From NCBI GenBank assembly GCA_017883205.1, contig JADGNZ010000052.1, positions 1 through 43,678 on the forward strand: a stretch of 43,678 nucleotides of DNA. The letters run 5' to 3'. The notes beneath the pieces were generated by a model. That model saw nothing but the letters and a program-made list of their open reading frames with translations. It searched no databases and was not told the origin of the DNA. This document shows positions 1-8,171 of this stretch, piece by piece. Numbering within the stretch: position 1 is the first letter of the stretch; each line of letters starts with the position of its first letter. The translations under genes and the position numbers were made by a program. The DNA comes from Thermoanaerobaculia bacterium. GTDB taxonomy: Bacteria > Acidobacteriota > Thermoanaerobaculia > Gp7-AA8.

Positions 1-96
1 CGGGCTCCTCCAAGGCATCCAAATATCCTCCGGATGCATCATCGTTTGAGTTGTCCTCGATGTCCCCGGTCAATGTCTTCGATGTATCCGGTCAGT

Positions 97-287
97 ACAG
101 GGGAGAAGGTGCCGAAGGCGGATGAGGGGGGCGTTGCAAGATGGGACGGGGCGTTTGACTGCTGCGCAACCTGCCCAGACAGCAGGAGAACACACAGGGT
201 CAATCGCATCAGCGCTTCCGCAGAGAACGTGCTCCCCTCATCCGGCCTTCGGCCACCTTCTCCCCCACAGAAGCGTGGGGGAGAAGG
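97..287. repeat. Palindromic extragenic element (REP/MITE-like)
   Basis: A perfect 13-bp inverted repeat (CCTTCTCCCCCAC at 256-268, complement at 275-287, 6-nt loop) is preceded by a smaller palindrome around 242-253. An inverted half copy lies at about 100-130, so the stretch between is bounded by related sequences in opposite orientation. A second full copy of the hairpin is at 20773-20806 with the same downstream motif (GCGCTCGATTG). The two copies 20 kb apart show that this is a dispersed family, not a gene-specific terminator. The rest of 1-450 has no convincing gene. Confidence 0.7.
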
Positions 288-451
288 CGCTCGATTGAGA
301 CGCACGCTGTTCTGCGCTTACGCGAAGTTCAACTCGAGCAATCAGTTAGGAGATCCACGCGAGGGAAGATGTCCATAACGTGCAGCAAACTGTCGCAGGG
401 CGAACCGGCAGGAGAGAAGCGGGTAAAGGGAGAACTATCAGGACAACGCGC

Positions 452-1170
452 CGCGCTGTCGCGACAAACCCCCGCGCTGTCGTGAGAAACCGTCGTGCTT
501 TCCCGACAAACGGCCGCGTTGTCACGGCAAACGGCCGCGCTGGGACGGCAGACGGCCGCGTTGCGACGGCAAACCGCCGCGTTGTCGCGACAAACCACCC
601 ATGTTGTCACGACAAACGGCCGTGCTGTCGCGACAAACCACCCGTGTTGTCGCGAAAAACCGCCGTGCTGTCGCTACAAACCGCCGTGCTGTCGCGACAA
701 GCCGCCGTGTAGACGTGTTCATCGACCATGCTGTCGCGATCATCCCCCGTTTTTGTCGCGTCTATCCACGTTGCTGACGTGTTCATCGACCAAGCTTTCG
801 CGTTCACCCCCCTTTTTGTCGCGTTCATCGAACGTGCTGTCGCGTTCATCCGGTGTTCTGATGCGTTCATCGGCCCAGCTGTCATGTTCATCCCGCATGC
901 TGTCGTGTTCATCCACGGTGCTGTCGCGTTCACCCGGCGTGCTGTCGCGTTTTTCAGCTCGAAGATCGCGTTCACGCGGCGTGCTGTCGCGTTTTTCAGC
1001 TTGAAAATCGCGCTCATCCGCCGTGCTGATCGCTTTTTTCGGACGAAAACTGCACTCATCCGACGTGCAGTAGCGTTTTTTTGGACGAAAATCGCGTTCA
1101 CGTGGCGTGCTGTCATGTTTTTCGCCGGAAAAGTCGCGTTTTTCAGCGGAAAATCGCGGTCATCTGTCCG
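452..1170. repeat. Degenerate 21-bp tandem array, about 34 units
   Basis: From about 452 to 715 the sequence repeats every 21 bp around the palindromic core TTGTCGCGACAA followed by a C-rich linker. From about 720 the unit changes to a related form (GTGCTGTCGCG then TTCATCC or TTTTTCAGC) and continues with 21/42-bp spacing to about 1170. Because 21 is a multiple of three, overlapping open frames with seven-residue periodicity occur on both strands. None has a plausible ribosome-binding site or a recognisable domain, so I do not call them genes. The two halves look like diverged subfamilies of one unit. Confidence 0.8.
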
Positions 1171-1330
1171 GCTGCTCGGCAAGTTTTGCCGACTCGCGAG
1201 ATTTTGTCCGTTGGCGATGAAACCTTTTCCCTTTCATCTTCGTCAGAAGGTTCGAAGCGTTGGTGATGTCAGCCCTCGTTTCGCAAGACACGCTCCTTTC
1301 TCGAGACGGTTAGTCGTGTTGATGTCGAAG

Positions 1331-1366
1331 GCACGGCCGCGCGCAAACGCGGCTGTGCTTTTTTTT
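1331..1366 (+). terminator. Strong intrinsic terminator
   Basis: An 11-bp stem (GCACGGCCGCG with CGCGGCTGTGC, one G-T pair, 6-nt loop) is followed directly by eight T residues at 1359-1366. This is a textbook rho-independent terminator on the plus strand. The only thing upstream on that strand is the 21-bp array, so it either ends a transcript through the array or one entering from outside the window. It insulates the GH18-like gene starting at 1451. Confidence 0.8.
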
Positions 1367-1450
1367 GGCGCGCGTGCGAGGTGAGGCGTCAGGTCCGCGT
1401 GCTAAAATGCCGTCACTCATTCCAATCAGCAAAAACTCAGGAGGGTCGCC

Positions 1451-2413
1451 GTGAACACGCTACCGAGCCAGGGTCTCGTCTTGACGTATTGGATCCCTGT
1501 GGTCGGCATCGGCAGCCCGATTCAGGACGTCGAGGTGCCGCTGACCGACGTACTGAACTACCAGACCAACGTCGTCTTCCTCGGCTTCGCGGCCTTCACG
1601 TCGAACAGTGCGCCGTTCATCACCATCCCCGACAACGTCGTGTCGCAAATGACGCTACAGGCGGGGCAGACGCAGACGAACGTGCAGCAGTTGCAGGCGG
1701 CGGGGATCAAGGTGCTGCTGTCGGTGCAGGGATCAAACGGCTATGGATGGGACGGCGTCAGCGACAACAGCGCGTTCGCGCAGTGGGTGCAGACGAACAT
1801 CATCGAGCAGTACGGACTCGACGGGATCGACATCGACAACGAGTGGAGCAACCTGCCGGAGAGCACCCAGAGTTTCATGAACACGGTGGGCACGCTACGC
1901 AGTGTGCTGACCGGCAGCCTGCTCACGAAGGCGCTCTGGGATGACCTGCCTTACTTCAAGACGGCGGTGGCGGAAGGCAACCCGAACGCGGGCTCGTATC
2001 TCGGGCAACTCCTCGACATCGGCAGCTCGATGGCCTACGGCGACGGTTATCAGGCCCAGATCGGTTTCATTCAGTCGTATCACAACGTGATGATGGACGG
2101 GGTCCGGGTCGGCCTTGGCTGGAACCAGCTTGCGATCGGCGCGCAGGCCGGGCCGCCGCCTCCCTATGGCAGTTGGATGACGCCGATCGATGAGACCTAT
2201 CAACTAGCGCAGTGGTGCGTTGAGCCGGCGTCCTCGACGAAGTCGACACCACCGATTCTCGGCATGATGCTCTACACGTTCTCGCAGGACATCCAGCAGT
2301 GGACGTACGGCCCGCAGAACTCGCCGTCGAAGATGTATCCGAACGCTGACGATCACCAGTGGCAGCGCACCATCATCGCCGGATTCCTCGGAGAACCGCA
2401 GCCACCGGATTGA
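1451..2413 (+). CDS. GH18-family protein (chitinase / endo-beta-N-acetylglucosaminidase-like)
   Basis: 320 residues. The start is GTG at 1451, chosen because a good Shine-Dalgarno (CAGGAGGG) lies at 1438-1445. Residues 124-131 read DGIDIDNE, matching the GH18 active-site signature DGxDxDxE; Glu131 would be the catalytic acid. The preceding strand (around 85-93, GIKVLLSVQG) is the usual beta-strand before it in this TIM-barrel family. The protein is expected to cleave beta-1,4-linked N-acetylglucosamine in chitin, peptidoglycan or N-glycans, but the substrate cannot be read from sequence. No signal peptide or carbohydrate-binding module is visible, so it is either cytoplasmic or exported by an unrecognised route. 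Its stop directly abuts the stop of the convergent gene at 2414. GH18 fold is likely; precise activity is uncertain. Confidence 0.8.
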   Translation: MNTLPSQGLVLTYWIPVVGIGSPIQDVEVPLTDVLNYQTNVVFLGFAAFTSNSAPFITIPDNVVSQMTLQAGQTQTNVQQLQAAGIKVLLSVQGSNGYGWDGVSDNSAFAQWVQTNIIEQYGLDGIDIDNEWSNLPESTQSFMNTVGTLRSVLTGSLLTKALWDDLPYFKTAVAEGNPNAGSYLGQLLDIGSSMAYGDGYQAQIGFIQSYHNVMMDGVRVGLGWNQLAIGAQAGPPPPYGSWMTPIDETYQLAQWCVEPASSTKSTPPILGMMLYTFSQDIQQWTYGPQNSPSKMYPNADDHQWQRTIIAGFLGEPQPPD

Positions 2414-3718
2414 TCAGGGCAAGCAACCCACGTCGACCTCGATGATCGGCGCCTGATTCACGAGCGCATCATTGGAGCGCATCCCGAGCTCCTTGAACGG
2501 CGACTTGATCTGCTCGCTCGACAGGTTCGCCGGCTCGAAGACTGCGTAGGTCTCCTCGCCGCATGCGAACGTCGCGGGACTGCCGATGGTGGCCTTGGAT
2601 TGCACGAGCAGACCGCGCAGCGGATCGCCGGGGACGATGGCCTGGCCGCCAGTGACGACGGTGCCGGCGTTCGGAAACACGATCGGCGTGAGCGACGCGC
2701 TCGACCGGCCGTGGTTGTACTTCTTCTGCCAGAGGATCTTGACCGAGTCGTCGATGGCGATGTGCCAGGCCGCGCCGTTGATTTCGCCGCAAATGGATGA
2801 CATCGACGCTGGCGACGACACGTTGGCGATGCCGTTGAGGAAGATGGGAGGTTGTTCCGGGCCCGGGCGGAACGACGCGCGGACGTTGCCAACGTCCGGT
2901 GCGCTGTTGTCGGCCAGCGTGGCGATGAACGGTTTGGCGATCGCGCCGGCGTTCCCGATTGCCGTGACGATGCCCTTCCCTTCGGCGACGTCGTGAAAGC
3001 GCAACATCGTGCCGTCGTGCCGGTCGTACGTGCGCTCCCATGCGCGCTTTCCAGTAGCCGGGTCGATATTCAGGATCCATCCGAGCGGATGCGATGGATC
3101 GTCGTTGTTCGTGCCGAGTACGAAGATGCCTTGGGCTGGCAGCGCGCGCAGACGCTGCACGAACTTGCCGAAGAACCGCATCTCCAGGCCGGTGAGTTTG
3201 CCGGTTTTGTCGATGCCGTAGAGCCAGGTTTCCGTCTCGTCAGCATTGTGCGACGCAACGAGGAACTGGCCAGGCTTCGCCAGCGGCACGATCCCCATGG
3301 CCCGGCCGATGCTGAGGGTCACCCGATACGTCTTGCTCCAGGCGATCTTTCCGCCGTTGTCGATGCCGATGCCGATCGTATCGAACACGCCGGGCTTGGT
3401 TTCCTCGACGATCGTGCCAATGACGACGAACCGGTCGCCATCCATGGCGATCGCTCCGTACCGCAGCACCTGCCGGCCGCAATCGGCACCGGTATCGCAG
3501 ATCGTATGCGTGCTCTGCCACACGATTTTGCCCGCCTTCGTGAAGCGGATGACGGAGAAGCCGGCCTGGACGAACTTGCCGTCGGAATGTGCTTCCCATG
3601 CCACGAGAGCAACGATCTCGTCGTCGGACACGGCGAGGAGGTCGAGGATGTTGCTGGTCAGCGCGCCCGGATCCGTCCAGCGCAGGCGGAGGACGTAGTC
3701 TTCTCGGGGAACACTCAT
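2414..3718 (-). CDS. Uncharacterised propeller-like repeat protein
   Basis: 434 residues with no recognised catalytic motif. The sequence contains recurring blocks of the type '...DNGGKIAWSKTY' and '...GKRAWERTYD', in which an Asp/Gly-rich turn is followed by a W-x(2)-T/K-Y strand. This is typical of beta-propeller proteins with PQQ-like or delta-60 repeats. No clear signal peptide is seen (it starts MSVPREDYVLRLRW), which is unusual because many such proteins are exported. It ends exactly where the convergent GH18 gene ends, with no room for a terminator between them. The role is unknown; a scaffold or binding function is an inference from fold type only. Confidence 0.6.
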   Translation of the reverse strand: MSVPREDYVLRLRWTDPGALTSNILDLLAVSDDEIVALVAWEAHSDGKFVQAGFSVIRFTKAGKIVWQSTHTICDTGADCGRQVLRYGAIAMDGDRFVVIGTIVEETKPGVFDTIGIGIDNGGKIAWSKTYRVTLSIGRAMGIVPLAKPGQFLVASHNADETETWLYGIDKTGKLTGLEMRFFGKFVQRLRALPAQGIFVLGTNNDDPSHPLGWILNIDPATGKRAWERTYDRHDGTMLRFHDVAEGKGIVTAIGNAGAIAKPFIATLADNSAPDVGNVRASFRPGPEQPPIFLNGIANVSSPASMSSICGEINGAAWHIAIDDSVKILWQKKYNHGRSSASLTPIVFPNAGTVVTGGQAIVPGDPLRGLLVQSKATIGSPATFACGEETYAVFEPANLSSEQIKSPFKELGMRSNDALVNQAPIIEVDVGCLP

Positions 3719-3831
3719 GACGGCCTTCCTTCCAGTTGTGTGAGAGCAGGATGGTACTACAGCCGGAAGGCGGGATTCGTTCGTCGAGTCGGTGACAATC
3801 CGTCACCGACTCAATTTCGTCTTCCCTTCGT

Positions 3832-4872
3832 TCATGACTTGGCCTTCTTCGGACGCGGCAATTTCCGAATGTGCGTCGCAGCACGCTCGAAGTCGGCGTC
3901 CACGGCCCGCGGTAGCGCATCGGCCAGCGCCCGGTAACGGTCGTATTCGCGTTCGGCTTTCGCTCTCGCTGTTTCGGCTGAAATCTGCCCGGCGTGATCC
4001 AGCAGATCGCGCCCGGAGATTCTCAGGAACTCATCCAGCTTTTCTACCCAGTTGCGCATCGTCATCGGCCTGCGGTCGAGTGCCTGGAGCTCGGCGAACT
4101 CGATGTAGAGGCTCACGATCCGATTCAGCGTCTGCAGCTCCTCTTCGCTGAGATAGTTCTTTGCCACCGAAACATCTTCGCGCCGGATGATTTTGCCGGG
4201 ACGGGTAGTCCTGAGGCCCATCATCGGCTGCGTGGCGTCGGCGCGTTCGTGGATGACCTCCGCGGCGGTGTGTCCGTGCGTGGCCCAGTGCATCTTGTTC
4301 TGCACGGTGGCGAAGAACCGCTGCGACATCTCCGTGTTCGGCGTGTAGTCGACGCTGGTGGCGTAGATGTCCAGCACCTTCTGGTAGAAGCGGCGCTCCG
4401 AGGAGCGGATGTCGCGGATGCGCTCGAGGAGCTCGTCGAAGTAATCCGGCTGTCCTTTTCCCGGCGGGTTCCTGAGCCGCTCGTCGTCCATGGTGAAGCC
4501 CTTCACCAGGAACTCGCTCAAGCGCGCCGTGGCCCACTGCCGGAACTGGGTGCCGCGGTGGCTGCGCACGCGGTAGCCGACGGCGAGGATGGCGGGCAGG
4601 CTGTAGTGTTCGATCTCTCTCGTGACTTCCCGGGTGCCCTCGAATCGAACTATTCGATATTGTCGAATAGTTGCCCCGGGCGGAAGCTCACCTTCGTCGT
4701 AGATGGCCTTCAGATGGTAGTTCACGGTGTTCACGCCGATCTGAAACAACTCCGCAATCAACGCCTGGGTGAGCCAGAGCGTCTCCTGATCGAACCGGCA
4801 CTGGATGCGCGTCCGGCCGTCTTCGGTCTGGTAGAGGACGATGCTCGATTGCGGTGGCTTGTTGTCAGGCAT
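3832..4872 (-). CDS. rhuM: RhuM-family protein
   Basis: 346 residues. The N-terminal half (about 15-130) carries the family hallmarks: WLTQALIAELFQIGVNTVNYHL, a helix-turn-helix-like segment, then IEHYSLPAILAVGYRVRSHRG and FRQWAT. These match the RhuM (virulence protein) family, whose DNA-binding N terminus resembles phage antirepressor regions. I start at ATG 4872 (MPDNKPPQ) because the duplicate locus at 6452 begins with the same MPDK start and the promoter sits just upstream. RhuM proteins occur in genomic islands and near restriction or toxin-antitoxin genes; their biochemical role is not established. The neighbouring BRO-family gene at 5515-6363 shares its upstream sequence, suggesting common regulation. 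Confidence 0.85.
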   Translation of the reverse strand: MPDNKPPQSSIVLYQTEDGRTRIQCRFDQETLWLTQALIAELFQIGVNTVNYHLKAIYDEGELPPGATIRQYRIVRFEGTREVTREIEHYSLPAILAVGYRVRSHRGTQFRQWATARLSEFLVKGFTMDDERLRNPPGKGQPDYFDELLERIRDIRSSERRFYQKVLDIYATSVDYTPNTEMSQRFFATVQNKMHWATHGHTAAEVIHERADATQPMMGLRTTRPGKIIRREDVSVAKNYLSEEELQTLNRIVSLYIEFAELQALDRRPMTMRNWVEKLDEFLRISGRDLLDHAGQISAETARAKAEREYDRYRALADALPRAVDADFERAATHIRKLPRPKKAKS

Positions 4873-4885
4873 GCGGTGACGTTCT

Positions 4886-4913
4886 AGATAACACCCCAAC
4901 CCGCCGCGCGCAA
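4886..4913 (-). promoter_or_regulatory. Candidate sigma70-type promoter of rhuM (near-leaderless)
   Basis: On the minus strand a -35-like TTGCGC (4908-4913) and a -10-like TTATCT (4886-4891) are 16 bp apart, and the rhuM ATG follows only 13 nt after the -10. The same arrangement (TTGCGC, 16 bp, CTATCT) precedes the rhuM remnant and BRO gene at 6466-6493. Conservation between the two copies supports a functional site. The short distance implies a 5' leader of only a few bases. Confidence 0.45.
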
Positions 4914-4992
4914 CGAAAGGGCAACACGCTCAGCGGAAGCCTTGCCTTTTTCATCGAAGATCTACAGATTGGAGAACGCCTCGGCGGTCTTC

Positions 4993-5092
4993 GGGAGTCG
5001 GGGGTCGGGGGTCGGAGAGAAAACCGTATCCATTCTTCTACGACTCCCCAGTCCCCACTCCCCACTCCCCACTCCCCACTCCCGACCCCCCC
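4993..5092. repeat. G-rich / C-rich inverted tract with short direct repeats
   Basis: A G-rich run of GGGAGTCG / GGGGTCG units (4993-5016) faces a C-rich run of CCCCACT units repeated about five times (5044-5092). The two are partly complementary, so the transcript could fold, and the G-rich strand has G-quadruplex potential. The C-rich tract ends directly before the Shine-Dalgarno (AGGAGA at 5093) of the DoxX-family gene, so it may influence its translation. Confidence 0.6.
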
Positions 5093-5103
5093 AGGAGAAC
5101 GCA

Positions 5104-5502
5104 ATGGACGACAAAGGCAAGCTCTTTCTTCGACTGACCGTCGCTATCCTGATGGCCTTTCACGGAATCTCGAAACTGCGGCACGGCGTCACATGGATGG
5201 CTGGACCGCTGGGGGCGCATCACCTGCCCGCATGGCTCGCGTACGGCGTGTACGTCGCGGAAGTCGTCGCGCCGATCCTGCTCATCGCCGGAATCTTCAC
5301 GCGCGCCGCGGCTCTCGTCATCGCATTCGAGATGACGATGGCCATGTACCTCGTCCTCGGCATGAAGGTGTTTGAACTCGACCGTCAGACCGGCGCACTG
5401 CGCGGCGAGCTTCAGTTGTTCTACTTCTTCACCGCGGTAGCCATCGCCGTCCTCGGCAGCGGCCGCTTTGCGCTGTCGAAGGGCCGAGGGCGCTGGGACT
5501 GA
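5104..5502 (+). CDS. DoxX-family integral membrane protein
   Basis: 132 residues with about four hydrophobic segments (roughly 8-24, 45-65, 68-90 and 104-124) and the family's typical early block LRLTVAILMAFHGISKL. The start at 5104 is set by AGGAGA at 5093-5098; upstream in-frame codons run through the C-rich repeat tract and are not credible protein. DoxX/DUF417-like proteins are small inner-membrane proteins linked to thiol stress and respiratory redox balance, but the exact activity here is unknown. It stands alone on the plus strand between two minus-strand DNA-binding genes. Confidence 0.8.
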   Translation: MDDKGKLFLRLTVAILMAFHGISKLRHGVTWMAGPLGAHHLPAWLAYGVYVAEVVAPILLIAGIFTRAAALVIAFEMTMAMYLVLGMKVFELDRQTGALRGELQLFYFFTAVAIAVLGSGRFALSKGRGRWD

Positions 5503-5514
5503 GGAGACCCGATT

Positions 5515-6363
5515 TCATTCATCGCCCTTCCCTCGAAGTTTTTTCGTGTCGCGCGGGGGCAGGTAGTTTTCGCCGGTGACGACCTTCCTACCGGTCCTTG
5601 CTTCCAGCTCCAGACGGGCGCGTTTCGCAATCCGGCCGCCGCTCGTTGCAGCGACCTTGTTTTCATCCATCCCGGTGGCGTCGTTCGTCTCCGCGATCTG
5701 GCGCGTTGATAGCTCGGCCAGAGCGGTGAAGATCAGCTCTGCCTCGCTCATGTGGTCGCGAAGATTCTGGCTCTTGAGACCTTTGATGGCCTTGTGGTCC
5801 TGAACCGTGACGTCAGCCCACTCCTGGTGAATGACGTTGGTGAGAATGGCGAACTCCTCGCCCTTCCTGATGTTGTGATCGGCCCAGTAATCGGTGAGTT
5901 TGTTCCTGGTTTCCTGTCCGGTCATGCGCTGCTGAATCCACTTTTCGCTGCGCCCGTGTTTCTGCCAATTCTCGCGCGCACGATCCAGTGCTCTCGAAGG
6001 ATCGGACATTTCCTGCATCCGCTCGTAGCCCACCTTGGCCAGCCAGAGTTTGATCGATTCCGCCTTGGCGCTGGGAATGCTCTGGACGAGGCGCAGCAAG
6101 GTCTCCGCGTTTGCGACGTCGGTGAGGTAGCTCTTGCCGTCGGCGGCCGGCAACTTCAGTCGGTTACATTTTGTAACCGACTCACTTCCTTCCTTGCGAA
6201 GGCGGTTCTTGAGAACCTTCCAGTAGTTTCTTGCTGCCTGAAAGCCGGGCTGCTGCGTCAGCACCTGAACGATGTCAACGACCGAGAAGAACCAGGTCTC
6301 CGTCTTCTCGTCGTAGATACGACGGATTTCTCTCTCCTCGAATATGGCGGGCAAGAGTTTCAT
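5515..6363 (-). CDS. BRO-family N-terminal domain protein (phage antirepressor-like)
   Basis: 282 residues. The N terminus (about 7-110) reads EEREIRRIYDEKTETWFFSVVDIVQVL...YWKVLKNRL, the recognisable Bro-N fold used by phage antirepressors and baculovirus BRO proteins to bind DNA. The middle (about 130-165) contains ERMQEMSDPSRALDRARENW, common in bacterial chromosomal homologues. The C terminus is basic (KRARLELEARTGRKVVTGENYLPP). Its ATG overlaps by four bases (ATGA) the stop of a 30-codon reading frame derived from rhuM, so translation may be coupled to that peptide. A role in transcriptional control is inferred from the domain; the target is unknown. Confidence 0.85.
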   Translation of the reverse strand: MKLLPAIFEEREIRRIYDEKTETWFFSVVDIVQVLTQQPGFQAARNYWKVLKNRLRKEGSESVTKCNRLKLPAADGKSYLTDVANAETLLRLVQSIPSAKAESIKLWLAKVGYERMQEMSDPSRALDRARENWQKHGRSEKWIQQRMTGQETRNKLTDYWADHNIRKGEEFAILTNVIHQEWADVTVQDHKAIKGLKSQNLRDHMSEAELIFTALAELSTRQIAETNDATGMDENKVAATSGGRIAKRARLELEARTGRKVVTGENYLPPRDTKKLRGKGDE

Positions 6364-6452
6364 AGCGGCTCCGTGATGGTGGCCAGCACCATGTAGTGTT
6401 CGAGCTCGCGGGCGACCAGTCGCGCCCCTCGTATCGAACTTTTGTCAGGCAT
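6360..6452 (-). pseudogene. Internally deleted rhuM remnant, now a 30-codon leader frame
   Basis: The minus strand encodes a 30-residue peptide that starts MPDK, as RhuM does. It then jumps to SIRGARLVARELEHY, which aligns with RFEGTREVTREIEHY of the intact RhuM (residues about 75-90), so the segment between has been deleted. The flanking DNA upstream also matches the intact rhuM upstream region. The frame closes with TGA overlapping the ATG of the BRO-family gene. This is either a dead fragment or a co-opted leader peptide that delivers ribosomes to the BRO start. Confidence 0.7.
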
Positions 6453-6465
6453 GCGATTCCTGGCT

Positions 6466-6493
6466 AGATAGCACCGCAACCCGCCGCGCGCAA
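6466..6493 (-). promoter_or_regulatory. Duplicate of the rhuM promoter, upstream of the BRO gene
   Basis: TTGCGC (6488-6493) and CTATCT (6466-6471) are spaced 16 bp on the minus strand, inside a segment of about 110 bp that matches the rhuM upstream region. Two blocks of 18 identical bases occur in both copies: one overlapping this promoter, and TTCATCGAAGATCTACAG at about 6533-6550. The shared blocks could also hold an operator bound by one of the two proteins. Confidence 0.45.
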
Positions 6494-6605
6494 CGTAGGG
6501 CCGATGCGCTCTGCGCGAGTCTTGGCTTCGTTCATCGAAGATCTACAGGCTGAAGAATGTCCTCAATCTGCGCCTATCTGCGTCATCTGCGGATAAGCTT
6601 CACCC

Positions 6606-8171
6606 ATGGATTGGGACTACGCCATCATCGGCTCGGGCTTCGGCGGCAGCGTCTCCGGCTTGCGGCTGGCCGAGAAGGGGTACCGCGTGGTGATGCTGGA
6701 GAAGGGGCGGCGCTTCGAAGCCGAGGACTTCCCGAAGTCGAACTGGAACCTGCGGCGGTGGTTGTGGATGCCGGTGGCGGGCTTTCGCGGCATCTTCAAG
6801 ATGACCTTCCTGCGCCACGTCACCGTGCTCTCCGGCGTGGGGGTCGGTGGCGGCTCGCTCGTTTACGCCAACACGTTGCCGACGCCGAAGGACGAGTTCT
6901 TCACGCTGCCGTCGTGGGGTCACCTGGCCGATTGGAAGAAGGAGCTGGAGCCGCACTACGCCACCGCGCTGCGGATGTTGGGGGCGGTGCAGTATCCCGC
7001 CGATACCTACTCCGATCAGGTGCTGCGCGACATCGCTAAAGACATCGGCCGGCCGGACGAGATCGTGCCCGCGCGTGTGGCCGTCTATTTCGGCGAGCCC
7101 GGCCAGACCGTGCCGGACCCCTACCTCGGCGGCGAAGGTCCTGACCGTACCGGCTGCATCCAGTGCGGAGCCTGCATGACCGGTTGCCGGCACAACGCCA
7201 AGAACACGCTCGACAAGAACTACCTCTGGCTGGCCGAGAAGCGCGGCCTGAAGATCGAGGCGGACACCGAAGTGACCTGGGTGCGCGAGCTTGCCGGAGG
7301 TGGCTACCGGATCGACGCTACCTCGGGTACCGGATGGTTCGGCAAGCGACGGCGCACGTTCACCGCGCGCAACGTGATCTTCGCGGGCGGCGTGCTCGGC
7401 ACGGTGCCGCTGCTGCTGAAGCTCAAGAACAGCGCGGACGGATTGCCTCGCCTGTCCGACCGCGTGGGCGGCTTCGTCCGCACCAACTCCGAGTCGTTGA
7501 TCGGCGTGACCACGCGCGCCGACCGCGACTTGAGCGAAGGCATCGCCATCACCAGCGTGCTCCACACCGACGAGCACTCCCACCTCGAGCCGGTGCGCTA
7601 CGGGAAAGGCTCCGGTTTCTTCCGGTTGCTGATGTCGCCGCACGTGCCGGGGGAGAGCGCGCCTGTGCGGCTGATCCGCGTTCTCGTGGCGATGCTGCGG
7701 CACCCCATCCACTTCCTGCGCGCCTATTTCGTCGACGACTGGGCGAAGCGGACGATGATCCTGCTCTACATGCGCACGCTCGAAGGCCACCTCCGCCTCC
7801 GCCTCGGCGCGTTCGGCCTGACGACTGCGCTGGCCGAGGGACCTGCGCCAAGCGCGGCGATCCCCGAGGCGACGGAGTTGGCGCGGCGCGTAGAGCAGAA
7901 GATCGACGGCTTCGCCGGCAGCCTCCTCAGCGAGACCATCCTCGGCACCCCCACCACCGCCCACATCCTCGGCGGCGCTTGCATGGGCGCGACCGCGGAG
8001 GACGGCGTGATCGACGACCATCACCGCATCTTCGGCTACGACGGCCTCTACGTGATCGACGGCGCCGCGATGTCCGCCAACCCGGGCGTGAATCCATCGC
8101 TGACGATTACCGCGCTGGCGGAAAGGGCGATGTCGTTTATACCGGCGGCGAGGGAGAGGGCATCCGCCTGA
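6606..8171 (+). CDS. GMC-family FAD oxidoreductase, cholesterol-oxidase-like
   Basis: 521 residues. The N terminus has the Rossmann FAD motif (IGSGFGGS, residues 8-15), followed by SGVGVGGGSLVYAN (76-89), typical of the cholesterol-oxidase branch of the GMC family. A cysteine cluster (C184, C187, C190, C194 in GCIQCGACMTGCRHNAKNT) resembles a ferredoxin-type motif; this cluster is common in this bacterial subgroup and may bind a cofactor or be structural. The C terminus contains HILGGACMG and the GMC block AAMSANPGVNPSLTITALAERA. It probably oxidises a sterol-like or other bulky alcohol. No signal peptide is visible. The start was chosen because homology begins immediately; no strong Shine-Dalgarno is seen. 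Confidence 0.85.
   Translation: MDWDYAIIGSGFGGSVSGLRLAEKGYRVVMLEKGRRFEAEDFPKSNWNLRRWLWMPVAGFRGIFKMTFLRHVTVLSGVGVGGGSLVYANTLPTPKDEFFTLPSWGHLADWKKELEPHYATALRMLGAVQYPADTYSDQVLRDIAKDIGRPDEIVPARVAVYFGEPGQTVPDPYLGGEGPDRTGCIQCGACMTGCRHNAKNTLDKNYLWLAEKRGLKIEADTEVTWVRELAGGGYRIDATSGTGWFGKRRRTFTARNVIFAGGVLGTVPLLLKLKNSADGLPRLSDRVGGFVRTNSESLIGVTTRADRDLSEGIAITSVLHTDEHSHLEPVRYGKGSGFFRLLMSPHVPGESAPVRLIRVLVAMLRHPIHFLRAYFVDDWAKRTMILLYMRTLEGHLRLRLGAFGLTTALAEGPAPSAAIPEATELARRVEQKIDGFAGSLLSETILGTPTTAHILGGACMGATAEDGVIDDHHRIFGYDGLYVIDGAAMSANPGVNPSLTITALAERAMSFIPAARERASA

Noticed and set aside
495-1384. Repeat-encoded proteins in the 21-bp array
   Set aside because: Same reason: open frames with seven-residue periodicity on both strands, no start signals, and unit drift not biased to synonymous positions.
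6600-8024. A 474-residue minus-strand protein opposite the GMC oxidoreductase
   Set aside because: It is a high-GC antisense frame of a gene with complete family motifs; its composition (His, Arg, Gly, Val rich) is typical of such shadows.
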